Shown here piece by piece: positions 8,540 through 15,783 of a stretch of DNA of 38,982 bases (position 1 is its first letter; each line of letters starts with the position of its first letter). The notes below the pieces were generated by a model. It ran no database searches and was not told where the DNA came from. It was given only the letters and a program-made list of their open reading frames with translations. Origin of the DNA: Thiothrix sp. (GTDB taxonomy: Bacteria > Pseudomonadota > Gammaproteobacteria > Thiotrichales > Thiotrichaceae); NCBI GenBank assembly GCA_020442915.1, contig JAGRJD010000135.1, positions 1-38,982 of the forward strand. The letters run 5' to 3'. Position numbers and translations under genes: made by a program.

Positions 8540-9454
8540 TCACTCCCATTCCAGCTCCGAATAAAGATAGGAAATGTTGCGTTTGTGGTATTCCTGTGCC
8601 ATTGGCCAGGCAGCGGCCTCCTGCTGGCCGATACTGTCCACGCCTTCTGCCAGGGGTTTGTCTGCCTGCAGCCAGGCGCGTACCGCTGCCCGCATGTGTT
8701 CAAAGTAGCCACGTTCGGCTTCCAGTGCCGGCAGGGCTGCGGCCTGCAGCGGGCCATGTCCGGGAATCAGGTGTTCATCGGCATCCTGTGTTTCCAGGGT
8801 CTGGATGGTCTCAAGCCAGCCGTTCACGCTGCCGCTGCCGCCCATGACCGGAATGTGCTGATGAAACAGCAGGTCGCCGAGCCAGCGGGTGTTGGTCTTT
8901 TCATCCAGCACGGTCAGGTCATTGTCGGTATGGGATTGGCCGACAGCGTCAAGGCGGAGGCGGCGTTCGCCCAGGTCCAGGGTCAGGGAGCCTTCAACCG
9001 TCTGGTCCGGAGGGACAAGGTCGTCCGTCGTGACCTTCAATCCCGCAGCCTGAGCCCGCTCTACATAGGTTTCACCCAGCAGTGCCAGTGCCCGTGGCAG
9101 GTTGCTGTGACCGATGAAACTGGCGCCCTCAGCCCGGAAGGCACTGTTGCCGAACAGGTGGTCCGGATGTACATGGGTGTTGATCACGTATCTGATTGGC
9201 AGGTCTGTCAGCTGGCGGATGGCACACAGCAGGGCAGCCCCCTCTTCCGGGCTGCCGCCGGTATCGATGACAGCCACTGCCTGGCTGCCGATGATGAAAC
9301 CGGTATTGGCGATATTCTGGGTATCAAAAACCACCCCATCCTGCCCCTGGCGTGCATAAAAGCCGGGCTGAATGGCTTCTACCGGCTGACAGTTCGCAGC
9401 CAGTACCGGCTGCAGGCAGCACAGGCTCAATAAAAGCAGTACCGAACGGTTCAT
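8540..9454 (-). CDS. quinoprotein relay system zinc metallohydrolase
   Basis: A 304-residue exported metallo-beta-lactamase-fold protein with a signal peptide of about 19 residues. The zinc motif THVHPDH (H94, H96, D98, H99) is intact, along with GQSHTDND and LIPGHGP, which supply the other metal ligands. It resembles the SoxH-related hydrolases encoded with SoxYZ-like carriers next to PQQ dehydrogenases; such pairs have been proposed to form a relay, but the reaction is not known. AGGGAGGAG precedes the ATG. It is the first gene of a minus-strand pair and diverges from pqqA and xoxF across a regulatory gap with two palindromes. Confidence 0.85.
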   Translation of the reverse strand: MNRSVLLLLSLCCLQPVLAANCQPVEAIQPGFYARQGQDGVVFDTQNIANTGFIIGSQAVAVIDTGGSPEEGAALLCAIRQLTDLPIRYVINTHVHPDHLFGNSAFRAEGASFIGHSNLPRALALLGETYVERAQAAGLKVTTDDLVPPDQTVEGSLTLDLGERRLRLDAVGQSHTDNDLTVLDEKTNTRWLGDLLFHQHIPVMGGSGSVNGWLETIQTLETQDADEHLIPGHGPLQAAALPALEAERGYFEHMRAAVRAWLQADKPLAEGVDSIGQQEAAAWPMAQEYHKRNISYLYSELEWE

Positions 9455-9530
9455 GGCTCCTCCCTGTTCGTTCTGGCCCTGTCCATACAGGAGTCACCCT
9501 GGGCGGGGGTGTCCTTCAATATGACATAGT

Positions 9531-9541
9531 TGCCTGAGGCA
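9531..9541. promoter_or_regulatory. palindrome in divergent promoter region (left)
   Basis: TGCCTGAGGCA is a perfect 5+5 palindrome with one central base. It lies about 75 bp upstream of the hydrolase start and 88 bp upstream of pqqA. Its position suggests an operator, but I cannot assign a regulator. Confidence 0.35.
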
Positions 9542-9568
9542 GACAAACAAACGGCCTCCAACCTTTTT

Positions 9569-9578
9569 CCAACGTTGG
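9569..9578. promoter_or_regulatory. palindrome in divergent promoter region (right)
   Basis: CCAACGTTGG is a perfect 10-bp palindrome. It extends imperfectly to TTCCAACGTTGGGAA, and a direct copy of TCCAAC begins 11 bp to the left. It sits about 50 bp upstream of pqqA, where an activator or repressor could act. No binding protein is identified. Confidence 0.4.
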
Positions 9579-9628
9579 GAACGTAAAGTGGAAAATGTTG
9601 TGAATCGATCAACATGAGGAGGAAAACA

Positions 9629-9706
9629 ATGAAGAAGTGGTCAAAGCCTGCTTTCCGGGAAATGCGGTACGGCTTCGAAATCAATCTTTATATCATGAAC
9701 CGTTGA
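9629..9706 (+). CDS. pqqA: PqqA, precursor peptide of pyrroloquinoline quinone
   Basis: A 25-codon gene preceded by a strong GAGGAGG ribosome site. The peptide begins MKKWSKPAF and ends FEINLYIMNR. The Glu-x3-Tyr pair (E17, Y21) is the pair that PqqE, with PqqD, cross-links to start PQQ synthesis, and the end closely resembles PqqA peptides ending LYISNR. The peptide is therefore the substrate for the cofactor of XoxF, encoded 273 bp downstream. No pqqB, C, D or E gene is visible in the window, so this pqqA is detached from the rest of the pathway. It is easily missed because of its size. Confidence 0.9.
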   Translation: MKKWSKPAFREMRYGFEINLYIMNR

Positions 9707-9979
9707 GGAGACGGATCTGACAAGCAGAATCCAGTAGATGCCGCAGAGGCTTTTGGGAGGATAACGGGCTCTGCCAGTGCCGGTCATATCGCCTGATCCG
9801 GGTATTACCCCTGTGTGACTGGTATGAGCGGGTATGACAGACAGCAGTTTTCTGTTGTCGTCAGGTATTCCATTCAACTTCACCGCCCTGATTCCAAGCA
9901 AGCTCCAGCTGTATGCCGCCTTCTGGATGGTTCGGGTGTCTCAGCGTTTGTCCAGTATTTGAATTTTGAGGAGAAGAGG
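9707..9979 (+). promoter_or_regulatory. leader region between pqqA and xoxF
   Basis: A 273-bp stretch with no convincing gene. It includes a hairpin at 9840-9859 (GACAGCAG, T4 loop, CTGTTGTC; 8 bp including one G-T pair) about 120 bp before xoxF. The last part reads open in the xoxF frame, but the xoxF signal peptide and GAGGAGAAGAGG ribosome site fix the start at 9980. I see no clear -35/-10 pair. The region probably carries the xoxF promoter and an untranslated leader. Confidence 0.4.
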
Positions 9980-11854
9980 ATGAAGTTTTCTAAAAAAATG
10001 CTGTCGGCCTTTGTGGTTGCCGCATTAGCCGTGCCTTTGGCTGCCAGTGCCAATGAATCCGTCACCGCCGCGATGTCGGATGCCAATAACTGGGCCAGCT
10101 GGGGCGGCAATTATGCGGGCAACCGCTACAGTGAGCTGAATCAGATCAACAAAGAAAACGCCGGCCAGTTACAGCCTGCCTGGACATTTTCGACCGGTGT
10201 CCTGCGTGGCCATGAGGGTGGCCCGCTGGTGATCGGCGATACCATGTATGTCCAGACCCCGTTTCCGAACAAGGTTTTCGCCATTGATCTGAAGGACCAG
10301 TCCATCAAGTGGATGTATGAGCCGAAACAGAGCACCGATGTCATTCCGGTGATGTGTTGTGACACGGTCAACCGGGGTCTGGCTTATGCTGATGACAAGG
10401 TTTTCCTGCAGCAGGCCGACACCACACTGGTGGCCCTGAGTGCGGCTGACGGTTCCGTGCAGTGGAGCATCAAGAACGGTGATCCCAAAAAGGGGGAAAC
10501 CAATACCAACGCCCCCATTGTGGTCAAGGACAAGGTCATCACCGGGATTTCCGGCGGTGAGTACGGGGTGCGCGGCTTTGTCGCCGCTTACAACACCAGC
10601 GATGGCAGTCTGGCCTGGAAATGCTACAGCACCGGCCCGGATGGCGAGATGTGCTTTGACCCGGACAAGACCATGACCTGGATGGGAACCGAGAAAGGCA
10701 TGCAGCCGGTCGGCAAGGATTCCAGCCTGAATACCTGGAAAGGGGATCAGTGGAAGATCGGTGGAGGCACCACTTGGGGCTGGTTCTCTTATGATGCCGC
10801 GCTCAACCTGGTCTATTACGGAACCGGCAACCCCAGCACCTGGAATCCGGTCGTGCGTCCGGGTGACAACAAGTGGTCCATGTCCATCGTGGCCCGTGAT
10901 GCCGATACCGGGCAGGCCAAGTGGATTTACCAGATGACACCGCATGATGAGTGGGACTATGACGGGGTCAATGAAATGCAGCTGGCCGATATCAAGGTCA
11001 AGGACAAGGATGTCAAGGCGCTGGTGCACTTTGACCGCAATGGCTTTGCCTATACCCTGGATCGTGTCACCGGTGAAGTGCTGGTGGCGGAAAAGTATGA
11101 TCCGGCTGTTAATTGGGCAACCCATGTCGACATGAATACCGGGCGTCCCCAGGTTGTGGCCAAGTACTCTACTGACCAGAATGGTGAAGATGTCAATACC
11201 CAGAACGTCTGTCCGGCGGCACTGGGTACCAAGGACCAGCAGCCGACTGCTTTCTCGCCACGGACCGGCCTGTTCTATGTGCCCACCAATCATGTGTGCA
11301 TGGACTATGAGCCGTTCCAGGTCGAATATGTGGCCGGTCAGCCTTATGTCGGTGCGACCCTGAGCATGTTCCCTGGTGGCAAGGTCACGGGTGATGGCTC
11401 CCACAATCTGGGCAACTTCATTGCCTGGGATGCGGACAAGGGCGAGATCAAGTGGTCCATTCCCGAGCCGTTCTCGGTCTGGTCCGGGGCACTGGCCACG
11501 GCGGGTGATGTGGTGTTCTACGGTACGCTGGAGGGCTACCTGAAGGCCATTGATGCCAATACCGGTGAAGAGCTTTACCGTTTCAAGACGCCATCCGGCA
11601 TTATCGGCAACGTCAATACCTGGTCTTATGAGGGCAAACAGTATATCGGCGTGCTTTCCGGTATCGGCGGCTGGGCCGGCATCGGTATGGCGGCGGGGCT
11701 GGAAGGTGACACTGAAGGTCTGGGGGCGGTAGGGGCCTACAAGACCCTGAGTGCCTATACCCAGCTTGGCGGGGTACTGACCGTGTTCAGCCTGCCTGAC
11801 AGTGCTGTCAAATCAGCCGCTACGGCCGAGCCTGTCAAAGTCAGCGCCAACTGA
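9980..11854 (+). CDS. xoxF: lanthanide-dependent PQQ methanol dehydrogenase XoxF
   Basis: A 624-residue periplasmic quinoprotein with a signal peptide (residues 1-24) and an eight-bladed propeller. It oxidises methanol or other primary alcohols using PQQ and a lanthanide. The adjacent-cysteine disulfide over PQQ is C126-C127 in MCCDTVNRG. The active site is [12 protein letters not shown]326 is the catalytic base, and D328 is the extra Asp that binds a lanthanide and is replaced by Ala in calcium enzymes such as Mxa[25 protein letters not shown] and [12 protein letters not shown] match XoxF rather than ethanol dehydrogenases. No MxaI is present. xoxJ and a cytochrome follow. Confidence 0.96.
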   Translation: MKFSKKMLSAFVVAALAVPLAASANESVTAAMSDANNWASWGGNYAGNRYSELNQINKENAGQLQPAWTFSTGVLRGHEGGPLVIGDTMYVQTPFPNKVFAIDLKDQSIKWMYEPKQSTDVIPVMCCDTVNRGLAYADDKVFLQQADTTLVALSAADGSVQWSIKNGDPKKGETNTNAPIVVKDKVITGISGGEYGVRGFVAAYNTSDGSLAWKCYSTGPDGEMCFDPDKTMTWMGTEKGMQPVGKDSSLNTWKGDQWKIGGGTTWGWFSYDAALNLVYYGTGNPSTWNPVVRPGDNKWSMSIVARDADTGQAKWIYQMTPHDEWDYDGVNEMQLADIKVKDKDVKALVHFDRNGFAYTLDRVTGEVLVAEKYDPAVNWATHVDMNTGRPQVVAKYSTDQNGEDVNTQNVCPAALGTKDQQPTAFSPRTGLFYVPTNHVCMDYEPFQVEYVAGQPYVGATLSMFPGGKVTGDGSHNLGNFIAWDADKGEIKWSIPEPFSVWSGALATAGDVVFYGTLEGYLKAIDANTGEELYRFKTPSGIIGNVNTWSYEGKQYIGVLSGIGGWAGIGMAAGLEGDTEGLGAVGAYKTLSAYTQLGGVLTVFSLPDSAVKSAATAEPVKVSAN

Positions 11855-11872
11855 TTTTTCCTCCTCCAGATT

Positions 11873-11899
11873 ATGCCTGCCCTTCGGGGTGGGCATTTT
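11873..11899 (+). terminator. hairpin with T run after xoxF
   Basis: ATGCCTGCCC, a TTCG tetraloop and GGGTGGGCAT form a 10-bp stem with two G-T pairs, and the bases that follow include TTTT. It lies between xoxF and xoxJ, so it probably ends or attenuates the xoxF transcript and leaves xoxJ at lower expression. Confidence 0.65.
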
Positions 11900-11916
11900 G
11901 TCAAGCAAGGAAAATC

Positions 11917-12780
11917 ATGAAATCTGCCAAATACGCAAGACAAGGGGTGCTGTCCCTGCTGACCGGGGCTGCACTGCTTATTTCCCTGTCGCCCGCCTGG
12001 GCTGACAATGACAATGCGGAACCCCGCAAAGTCCTCAAGGTCTGCGCCGACCCCAATTACCAGCCCTTTTCCACCCGTGACCTGAGTGGTTATGAAAACC
12101 GTCTGGCCGAATTGGTCGGCAGCAAGCTGGGCATTCCGGTGGAATATACCTGGTTCCCGCAGCGCATGGGTTTTATCCGCAATACCCTGCGCAAGAAAAA
12201 CCCTGACGGTGATGGCTATCTGTGTGATCTGGTGATCGGGGTTCCGAAGCAGTTTGAGCTTGGGATGGCCTCCGATCCCTACATGCATTCAACCTATGCC
12301 ATGGTGGTGGCCAGGGATGGCCGGCTGGGCCAGCTTGAGGAGGCTGCCGCCTTGGCCGGGATGGATGCGGAAACCCGCAAGTCCGTGAAGGTGGGGGTGA
12401 CGGAAAGCAGCCCCGGTGCCATGTGGCTGGCCCGACATGACCTGTTCGATCAGCTGGCCCCCTATGTGGCCCAGTCTGCCGATCCGGAGGAATATCCCGG
12501 TCAGCTGCAGTTGCAGGACCTGCTGGCAGGCAAACTGGATGCTGCCATTGTCTGGGGGCCGGTGGCCGCCAATTTCGTCCGTCAGGGCAAAGACAGGCTG
12601 CGCATGCTGCCGATGAAAACCGAGCCCGGTGTCCCGCTGGATTATGAAATCTCCATGGCCGTGCGTTTTGGCGAGGATGACTGGAAGACGCAGATCAATC
12701 AGTTGCTGAGCGAAAATGCCGGTCAGGTCAAGGCGATCCTGGAGGAGTATGGAATCCCCCTGCTGCCTGTCGGCGGTTGA
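11917..12780 (+). CDS. xoxJ: XoxJ, quinoprotein-associated periplasmic binding protein
   Basis: A 287-residue periplasmic binding-protein-like fold (SBP family 3 type) with a signal peptide of 29 residues ending SPAWA. The mature start KVLKVCADPNYQPFST and the later CDLVIGVPKQFEL, MASDPYMHSTYAMV and LDAAIVWGPVAANFV match the MxaJ/XoxJ group, which lies next to methanol dehydrogenase genes. XoxJ has been proposed to help activate or assemble XoxF. AAGGAAAATC precedes the ATG. The order xoxF-xoxJ-cytochrome is a variant of the usual xoxFGJ order. Confidence 0.9.
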   Translation: MKSAKYARQGVLSLLTGAALLISLSPAWADNDNAEPRKVLKVCADPNYQPFSTRDLSGYENRLAELVGSKLGIPVEYTWFPQRMGFIRNTLRKKNPDGDGYLCDLVIGVPKQFELGMASDPYMHSTYAMVVARDGRLGQLEEAAALAGMDAETRKSVKVGVTESSPGAMWLARHDLFDQLAPYVAQSADPEEYPGQLQLQDLLAGKLDAAIVWGPVAANFVRQGKDRLRMLPMKTEPGVPLDYEISMAVRFGEDDWKTQINQLLSENAGQVKAILEEYGIPLLPVGG

Positions 12781-12834
12781 GTGGCCGATGAGGATGGCGC
12801 CTGAGTTTTACTATTGTAAGTTAAGGTTTTTCTG

Positions 12835-13980
12835 ATGAAAAAGTTGAATGTTTTGGCTGCAGCGTGCTTGTTGCTTGCAGGCTCCGTGTCTGCCCAGAGC
12901 TTTGGCCCTACCCGGCATTCGGTAGAGGGAACCGTGACGATTGATGCACCTGCTGACAAGGTCTGGGCATTGGTGCGCGATTTCAGCAAGGTGGGCGAGT
13001 GGGTACCGCCGGTCAAAAGTGTGGTGATGCAGGGTGATGATGTCAGGGTTCTGACCTTGCAGGATGGTCACACCATTACCGAGCAGCTCAATGGTGAGAA
13101 TGATGAAAACAAGACCCTGCGTTACCGGATTATCGATATGCAGGTGCTGGAGTCCCTGGATTTCAACGGCCACAAGGTTCAGCGGACTTCGCTGCCGGTT
13201 GATACCTATACCAGTATTATCAAGGTGACAGCCAATGATGCTGACAGCAGCAAGGTCAGCTGGTCGGGTAAGTTTTATCCGGTCTGGTCATTTGACCCAC
13301 CGGCTCCTGATGGTCTGGGCGATGAGGATGCGATTTTTGCCATCAAGGGGCTTTACCAGATCGGACTGGCAACCCTGAAGTCCCATCTGGAAAGTGATAC
13401 GGGGGCGCCCAGTGCGGAAACAACCTCTATGGCGGCAGTCGTGCTGGTTGTGGATGGTGAGCCGGTTGAAGGAGCGGCTCCTGCTGTTGCGGCCCAACCT
13501 GCCGCTGTGCCGGCGGATACGGCGGCGGCCCCCGCTACCGAGGCCCAGCCTGCTGCCACACCGGCGGATACGGCTGCTGCACCTGCCACCGAGGCCCAGT
13601 CTGCCGCTGCTGCAACAACGGCTGCACCTGCTGCGGATGCCAAGCCTTATGCCGAACATGTGCAGTGTGATGCCGACGGTAAAAACTGCAAGATTGACAA
13701 GTTTCTGAATGTCGGGTTCCGGACGTTCGGCCAGTGCCAGGTCTGTCATGGCATTGACGGCAACGGCAGTACCATCGCACCGAGCCTGATGCTAAAGGTC
13801 AAGGAGCTGAGCAAGGAACAGTTCTGGGACCGGGTCGCCAACGGCTATCAGGGACAGATCGGCGTCATGCCGCCCTGGAAGGAAAATCCGAATGTCATGA
13901 AAAATATCGAGAATCTGTACGACTACCTGCGTGCCCGTTCTGACAATGTGATTCCCGCCGGTAAGGTCGATCGTTTCTGA
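12835..13980 (+). CDS. SRPBCC (MxaD-like) domain fused to XoxG-like cytochrome c
   Basis: A 381-residue exported protein with three parts. After a signal peptide (about 20 residues), residues 25-185 form an SRPBCC/START-like domain (VEGTVTIDAPADKVWALVRDF, then a WSGKFYPV strand), the fold I recall for MxaD. An Ala/Pro/Thr-rich linker of about 90 residues contains a 17-residue tandem repeat. The C-terminal ~100 residues are a monohaem cytochrome with C301-x2-C304-H305, axial Met candidate M345 in GVMPPW, and the YDYLRARSDN ending typical of cytochrome cL/XoxG. It would accept electrons from XoxF. MxaD is reported to speed dehydrogenase-to-cytochrome transfer, so the fusion makes functional sense. 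I have not seen this fusion described, but cannot check. Confidence 0.88.
   Translation: MKKLNVLAAACLLLAGSVSAQSFGPTRHSVEGTVTIDAPADKVWALVRDFSKVGEWVPPVKSVVMQGDDVRVLTLQDGHTITEQLNGENDENKTLRYRIIDMQVLESLDFNGHKVQRTSLPVDTYTSIIKVTANDADSSKVSWSGKFYPVWSFDPPAPDGLGDEDAIFAIKGLYQIGLATLKSHLESDTGAPSAETTSMAAVVLVVDGEPVEGAAPAVAAQPAAVPADTAAAPATEAQPAATPADTAAAPATEAQSAAAATTAAPAADAKPYAEHVQCDADGKNCKIDKFLNVGFRTFGQCQVCHGIDGNGSTIAPSLMLKVKELSKEQFWDRVANGYQGQIGVMPPWKENPNVMKNIENLYDYLRARSDNVIPAGKVDRF
13495..13596 (+). repeat. two tandem 51-bp units in the linker
   Basis: Two adjacent 51-bp units encode a 17-residue repeat, QPAA(V/T)PADTAAAPATEA, and a degenerate third copy starts at 13597 (QSAAAAT). They differ at a few bases, so this is an in-frame duplication in a flexible linker whose length may vary between strains. 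Confidence 0.9.
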
Positions 13981-14028
13981 TGGCCTGTACCTGACGGTTT
14001 CTGGTCGGGTTTTGACGGTTTCTCCATG

Positions 14029-14062
14029 AGCCTGTTGGTTATTTGACCAGCAGGCTTTTTTT
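14029..14062 (+). terminator. Rho-independent terminator of the xox cluster
   Basis: An 11-bp stem, AGCCTGTTGGT pairing with ACCAGCAGGCT (one G-T pair), a 6-base loop and a run of seven T. It is a textbook intrinsic terminator about 50 bp after the fused cytochrome gene and marks the end of the xox unit. Confidence 0.92.
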
Positions 14063-14194
14063 ATTGATGCGGCTGGGTGAAAGTCCCCTTCAGGCGCCGG
14101 CCCGCCGTCAGTCAGTTGCGGTTTTCAGGGGGTTTTCCTGGTGCGTCCAGGTCATTATCATGCATGGATACCTCGTCAGTACAAAGGAGCAGGG

Positions 14195-14872
14195 ATGAAG
14201 CCAGGACAGCCGGGAAGGTGGCGCAGTCTGAAATATGCCCTCGGTGGCCTGTTGCTGTTGGCCCTGCTGCTGGGAGCGTTGGCCTACGGCTACCGTTCCA
14301 CCTTCAACGCCCGTTTTGCCGTCATGGAGCAGCTGTCGGTTTCGGACTGCCAGCCGGGCGAGAACGGACGCTGGCAGCTGCCGAGTTCGCTGGGGGAGTA
14401 CCCGCTGCTGCTGACGCGCCTGCTGCAGCAGATGGAAGGCGAGACGGTGGATATCCAGCTGGTACGCCGGTTTCTGCTGACGCCGGCGGAAGCCGGCAGG
14501 CCGGGTGACGGGCGTTTCCGCGGGCGGGAAATCGCCCTGCGCCTGCAGTACAGTCAATCCCGACGGCTGGAGCTGTTTATCAATCATGCCTTCATGGGCG
14601 AGGCCCGACCGGGTTGCAGTATTTATGGCCTGAAGGCGGCCAGCCGGTTTTATTTCAACAAGCTGCCGGAAACCCTGTCACCGGCAGAGGTGGCCCTGCT
14701 GTCCGTACAAGTGCGCGCCCCCAAGTATTTTGACCCGGTGCGGTTTCCGGACCGGGTGCAGGTCCAGCGGGACCAGCGTCTGGCGTGGGCATTGCAGCAG
14801 CGGCTGATCACGCCGGAGGAATACCGGCAGGCCCTGTCGGAACCGTTGCCGGTGCAGACGCAGGGACCCTGA
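14195..14872 (+). CDS. degenerate GT51-like (transglycosylase-related) membrane protein
   Basis: A 225-residue protein with a short basic N-terminus, one membrane helix (about residues 15-33) and a domain similar to the second half of peptidoglycan glycosyltransferases (GT51, MtgA-like). LELFINHAFMG resembles the KxxEiYLN motif, and SIYGLKAASRFYFNKLPETLSPAEVALL resembles the YGxxxAA-YF motif, though no run longer than that is needed to see it. The catalytic-Glu ED-xxFxxH motif and the GGSTITQQ motif are missing, and the N-terminal half is short. It is therefore probably not an active polymerase; a binding or structural role is possible. The ATG follows AAAGGAGCAGGG. Confidence 0.6.
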   Translation: MKPGQPGRWRSLKYALGGLLLLALLLGALAYGYRSTFNARFAVMEQLSVSDCQPGENGRWQLPSSLGEYPLLLTRLLQQMEGETVDIQLVRRFLLTPAEAGRPGDGRFRGREIALRLQYSQSRRLELFINHAFMGEARPGCSIYGLKAASRFYFNKLPETLSPAEVALLSVQVRAPKYFDPVRFPDRVQVQRDQRLAWALQQRLITPEEYRQALSEPLPVQTQGP

Positions 14873-14899
14873 GGCCGGTCTGGGTCCGTGTTGCCGGGT

Positions 14900-15766
14900 T
14901 CAGGCGGTCTCGCGTGCCACCAGCTCGCTGAAAGCTGCCGCCAGCTGCCGGTAAACCGGCCCCGGACAGGGTATCGGGCGGCCATCCACTTCGCGTACCG
15001 GGATCAGTTTGGCCCCGGTTCCGGTCAGGATGCACTCATCCGCACAATACAGGTCATAAGGCGTCAGCACACCTTCCCGGGCCGGCAGCCCCAGCTCCCT
15101 GGCCAGCTCCAGCGTGGTACCACGGGTGACACCGGACAGTGCACCTTCTGTCACGGCGGGGGTGATGAGCTCACCATTCTTGACTATAAACAGGTTTTCT
15201 GCGGAGCCTTCCGCCACACAGCCGCGCTCATTGAGCAGAATGGCTTCATCCACCCCGGCAAAGTTGGCTTCCATGCGTGCCAGAATGTTGTTGAGGTAGT
15301 TGAGGCTCTTGATGCGCGGATCCAGCCGGTCCGGCATGGAGCGCCGAGTGGCGGCAATAAGGGTCCGGGCACCCTGCAGCCGCTGTTCATCACTGATCAT
15401 GTTGAGTTTGTCGGCAATCACGATTGCACTGCCTTTGGGGCAGCTGTCAGGGTTGATGCCCAGGGCACCGACCCCGCGGGTGACCAGTATACGCAGATAG
15501 CCATCATCCAGAGCGGAGGCGGCGATGGTCTGTGTTACCGCCTGTTCCAGTGCCGCAAGGCTGACCGGCAGGGTAAGGCGCAGGGCGGCGGCGGACTGGC
15601 CCAGACGCTTGAGGTGGCGTGACAGACGGAAGGGCTTGCGGTTGTAAAACCGCACACCTTCAAAAATACCGTCGCCATACAGAAAGCCGTGATCAAACAC
15701 GGAAATACGGGCTTTTTCCGCCGGAACCAGTTCGCCGTCAATCCAGCAGGTGGCATATTCAAACAT
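14900..15766 (-). CDS. class IV aminotransferase (branched-chain / D-amino acid type)
   Basis: A 288-residue PLP-dependent fold-type IV aminotransferase. FDHGFLYGDGIFEGVRFYN at the N-terminus, the Schiff-base lysine K153 in RIKSLNYLNN, and EGSAENLFIV and GTGAKLIPV near the C-terminus are the family markers. Substrate is uncertain. Length and the SLNYLNNILA segment favour a branched-chain aminotransferase (IlvE-like), but D-alanine aminotransferase or aminodeoxychorismate lyase-like members share these motifs. It lies 17 bp after the LysE exporter stop on the same strand, so the two may be cotranscribed. Confidence 0.82.
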   Translation of the reverse strand: MFEYATCWIDGELVPAEKARISVFDHGFLYGDGIFEGVRFYNRKPFRLSRHLKRLGQSAAALRLTLPVSLAALEQAVTQTIAASALDDGYLRILVTRGVGALGINPDSCPKGSAIVIADKLNMISDEQRLQGARTLIAATRRSMPDRLDPRIKSLNYLNNILARMEANFAGVDEAILLNERGCVAEGSAENLFIVKNGELITPAVTEGALSGVTRGTTLELARELGLPAREGVLTPYDLYCADECILTGTGAKLIPVREVDGRPIPCPGPVYRQLAAAFSELVARETA

Positions 15767-15783
15767 GGTGATTTGCTCCTGAG

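Noticed and set aside
9598..9612. FNR-box-like sequence TTGTG-N5-ATCAA upstream of pqqA
   Set aside because: Spacing is 15 rather than 14 and the left half deviates from TTGAT, so it does not meet the consensus.
9840..9859. Hairpin as a terminator before xoxF
   Set aside because: No T run follows, and it lies in the leader rather than after a gene; it is noted only as part of the leader.
9815..9979. N-terminal extension of XoxF
   Set aside because: The signal peptide and a good ribosome site start at 9980; the extension would bury the signal peptide.
10169..11404. 411-codon open frame on the minus strand
   Set aside because: It is a shadow of xoxF, whose coding frame is certain.
14864..14887. 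GGACCC/GGGTCC hairpin at the end of the GT51-like gene
   Set aside because: Only six base pairs with a 12-base loop and no T run; too weak to call a terminator.
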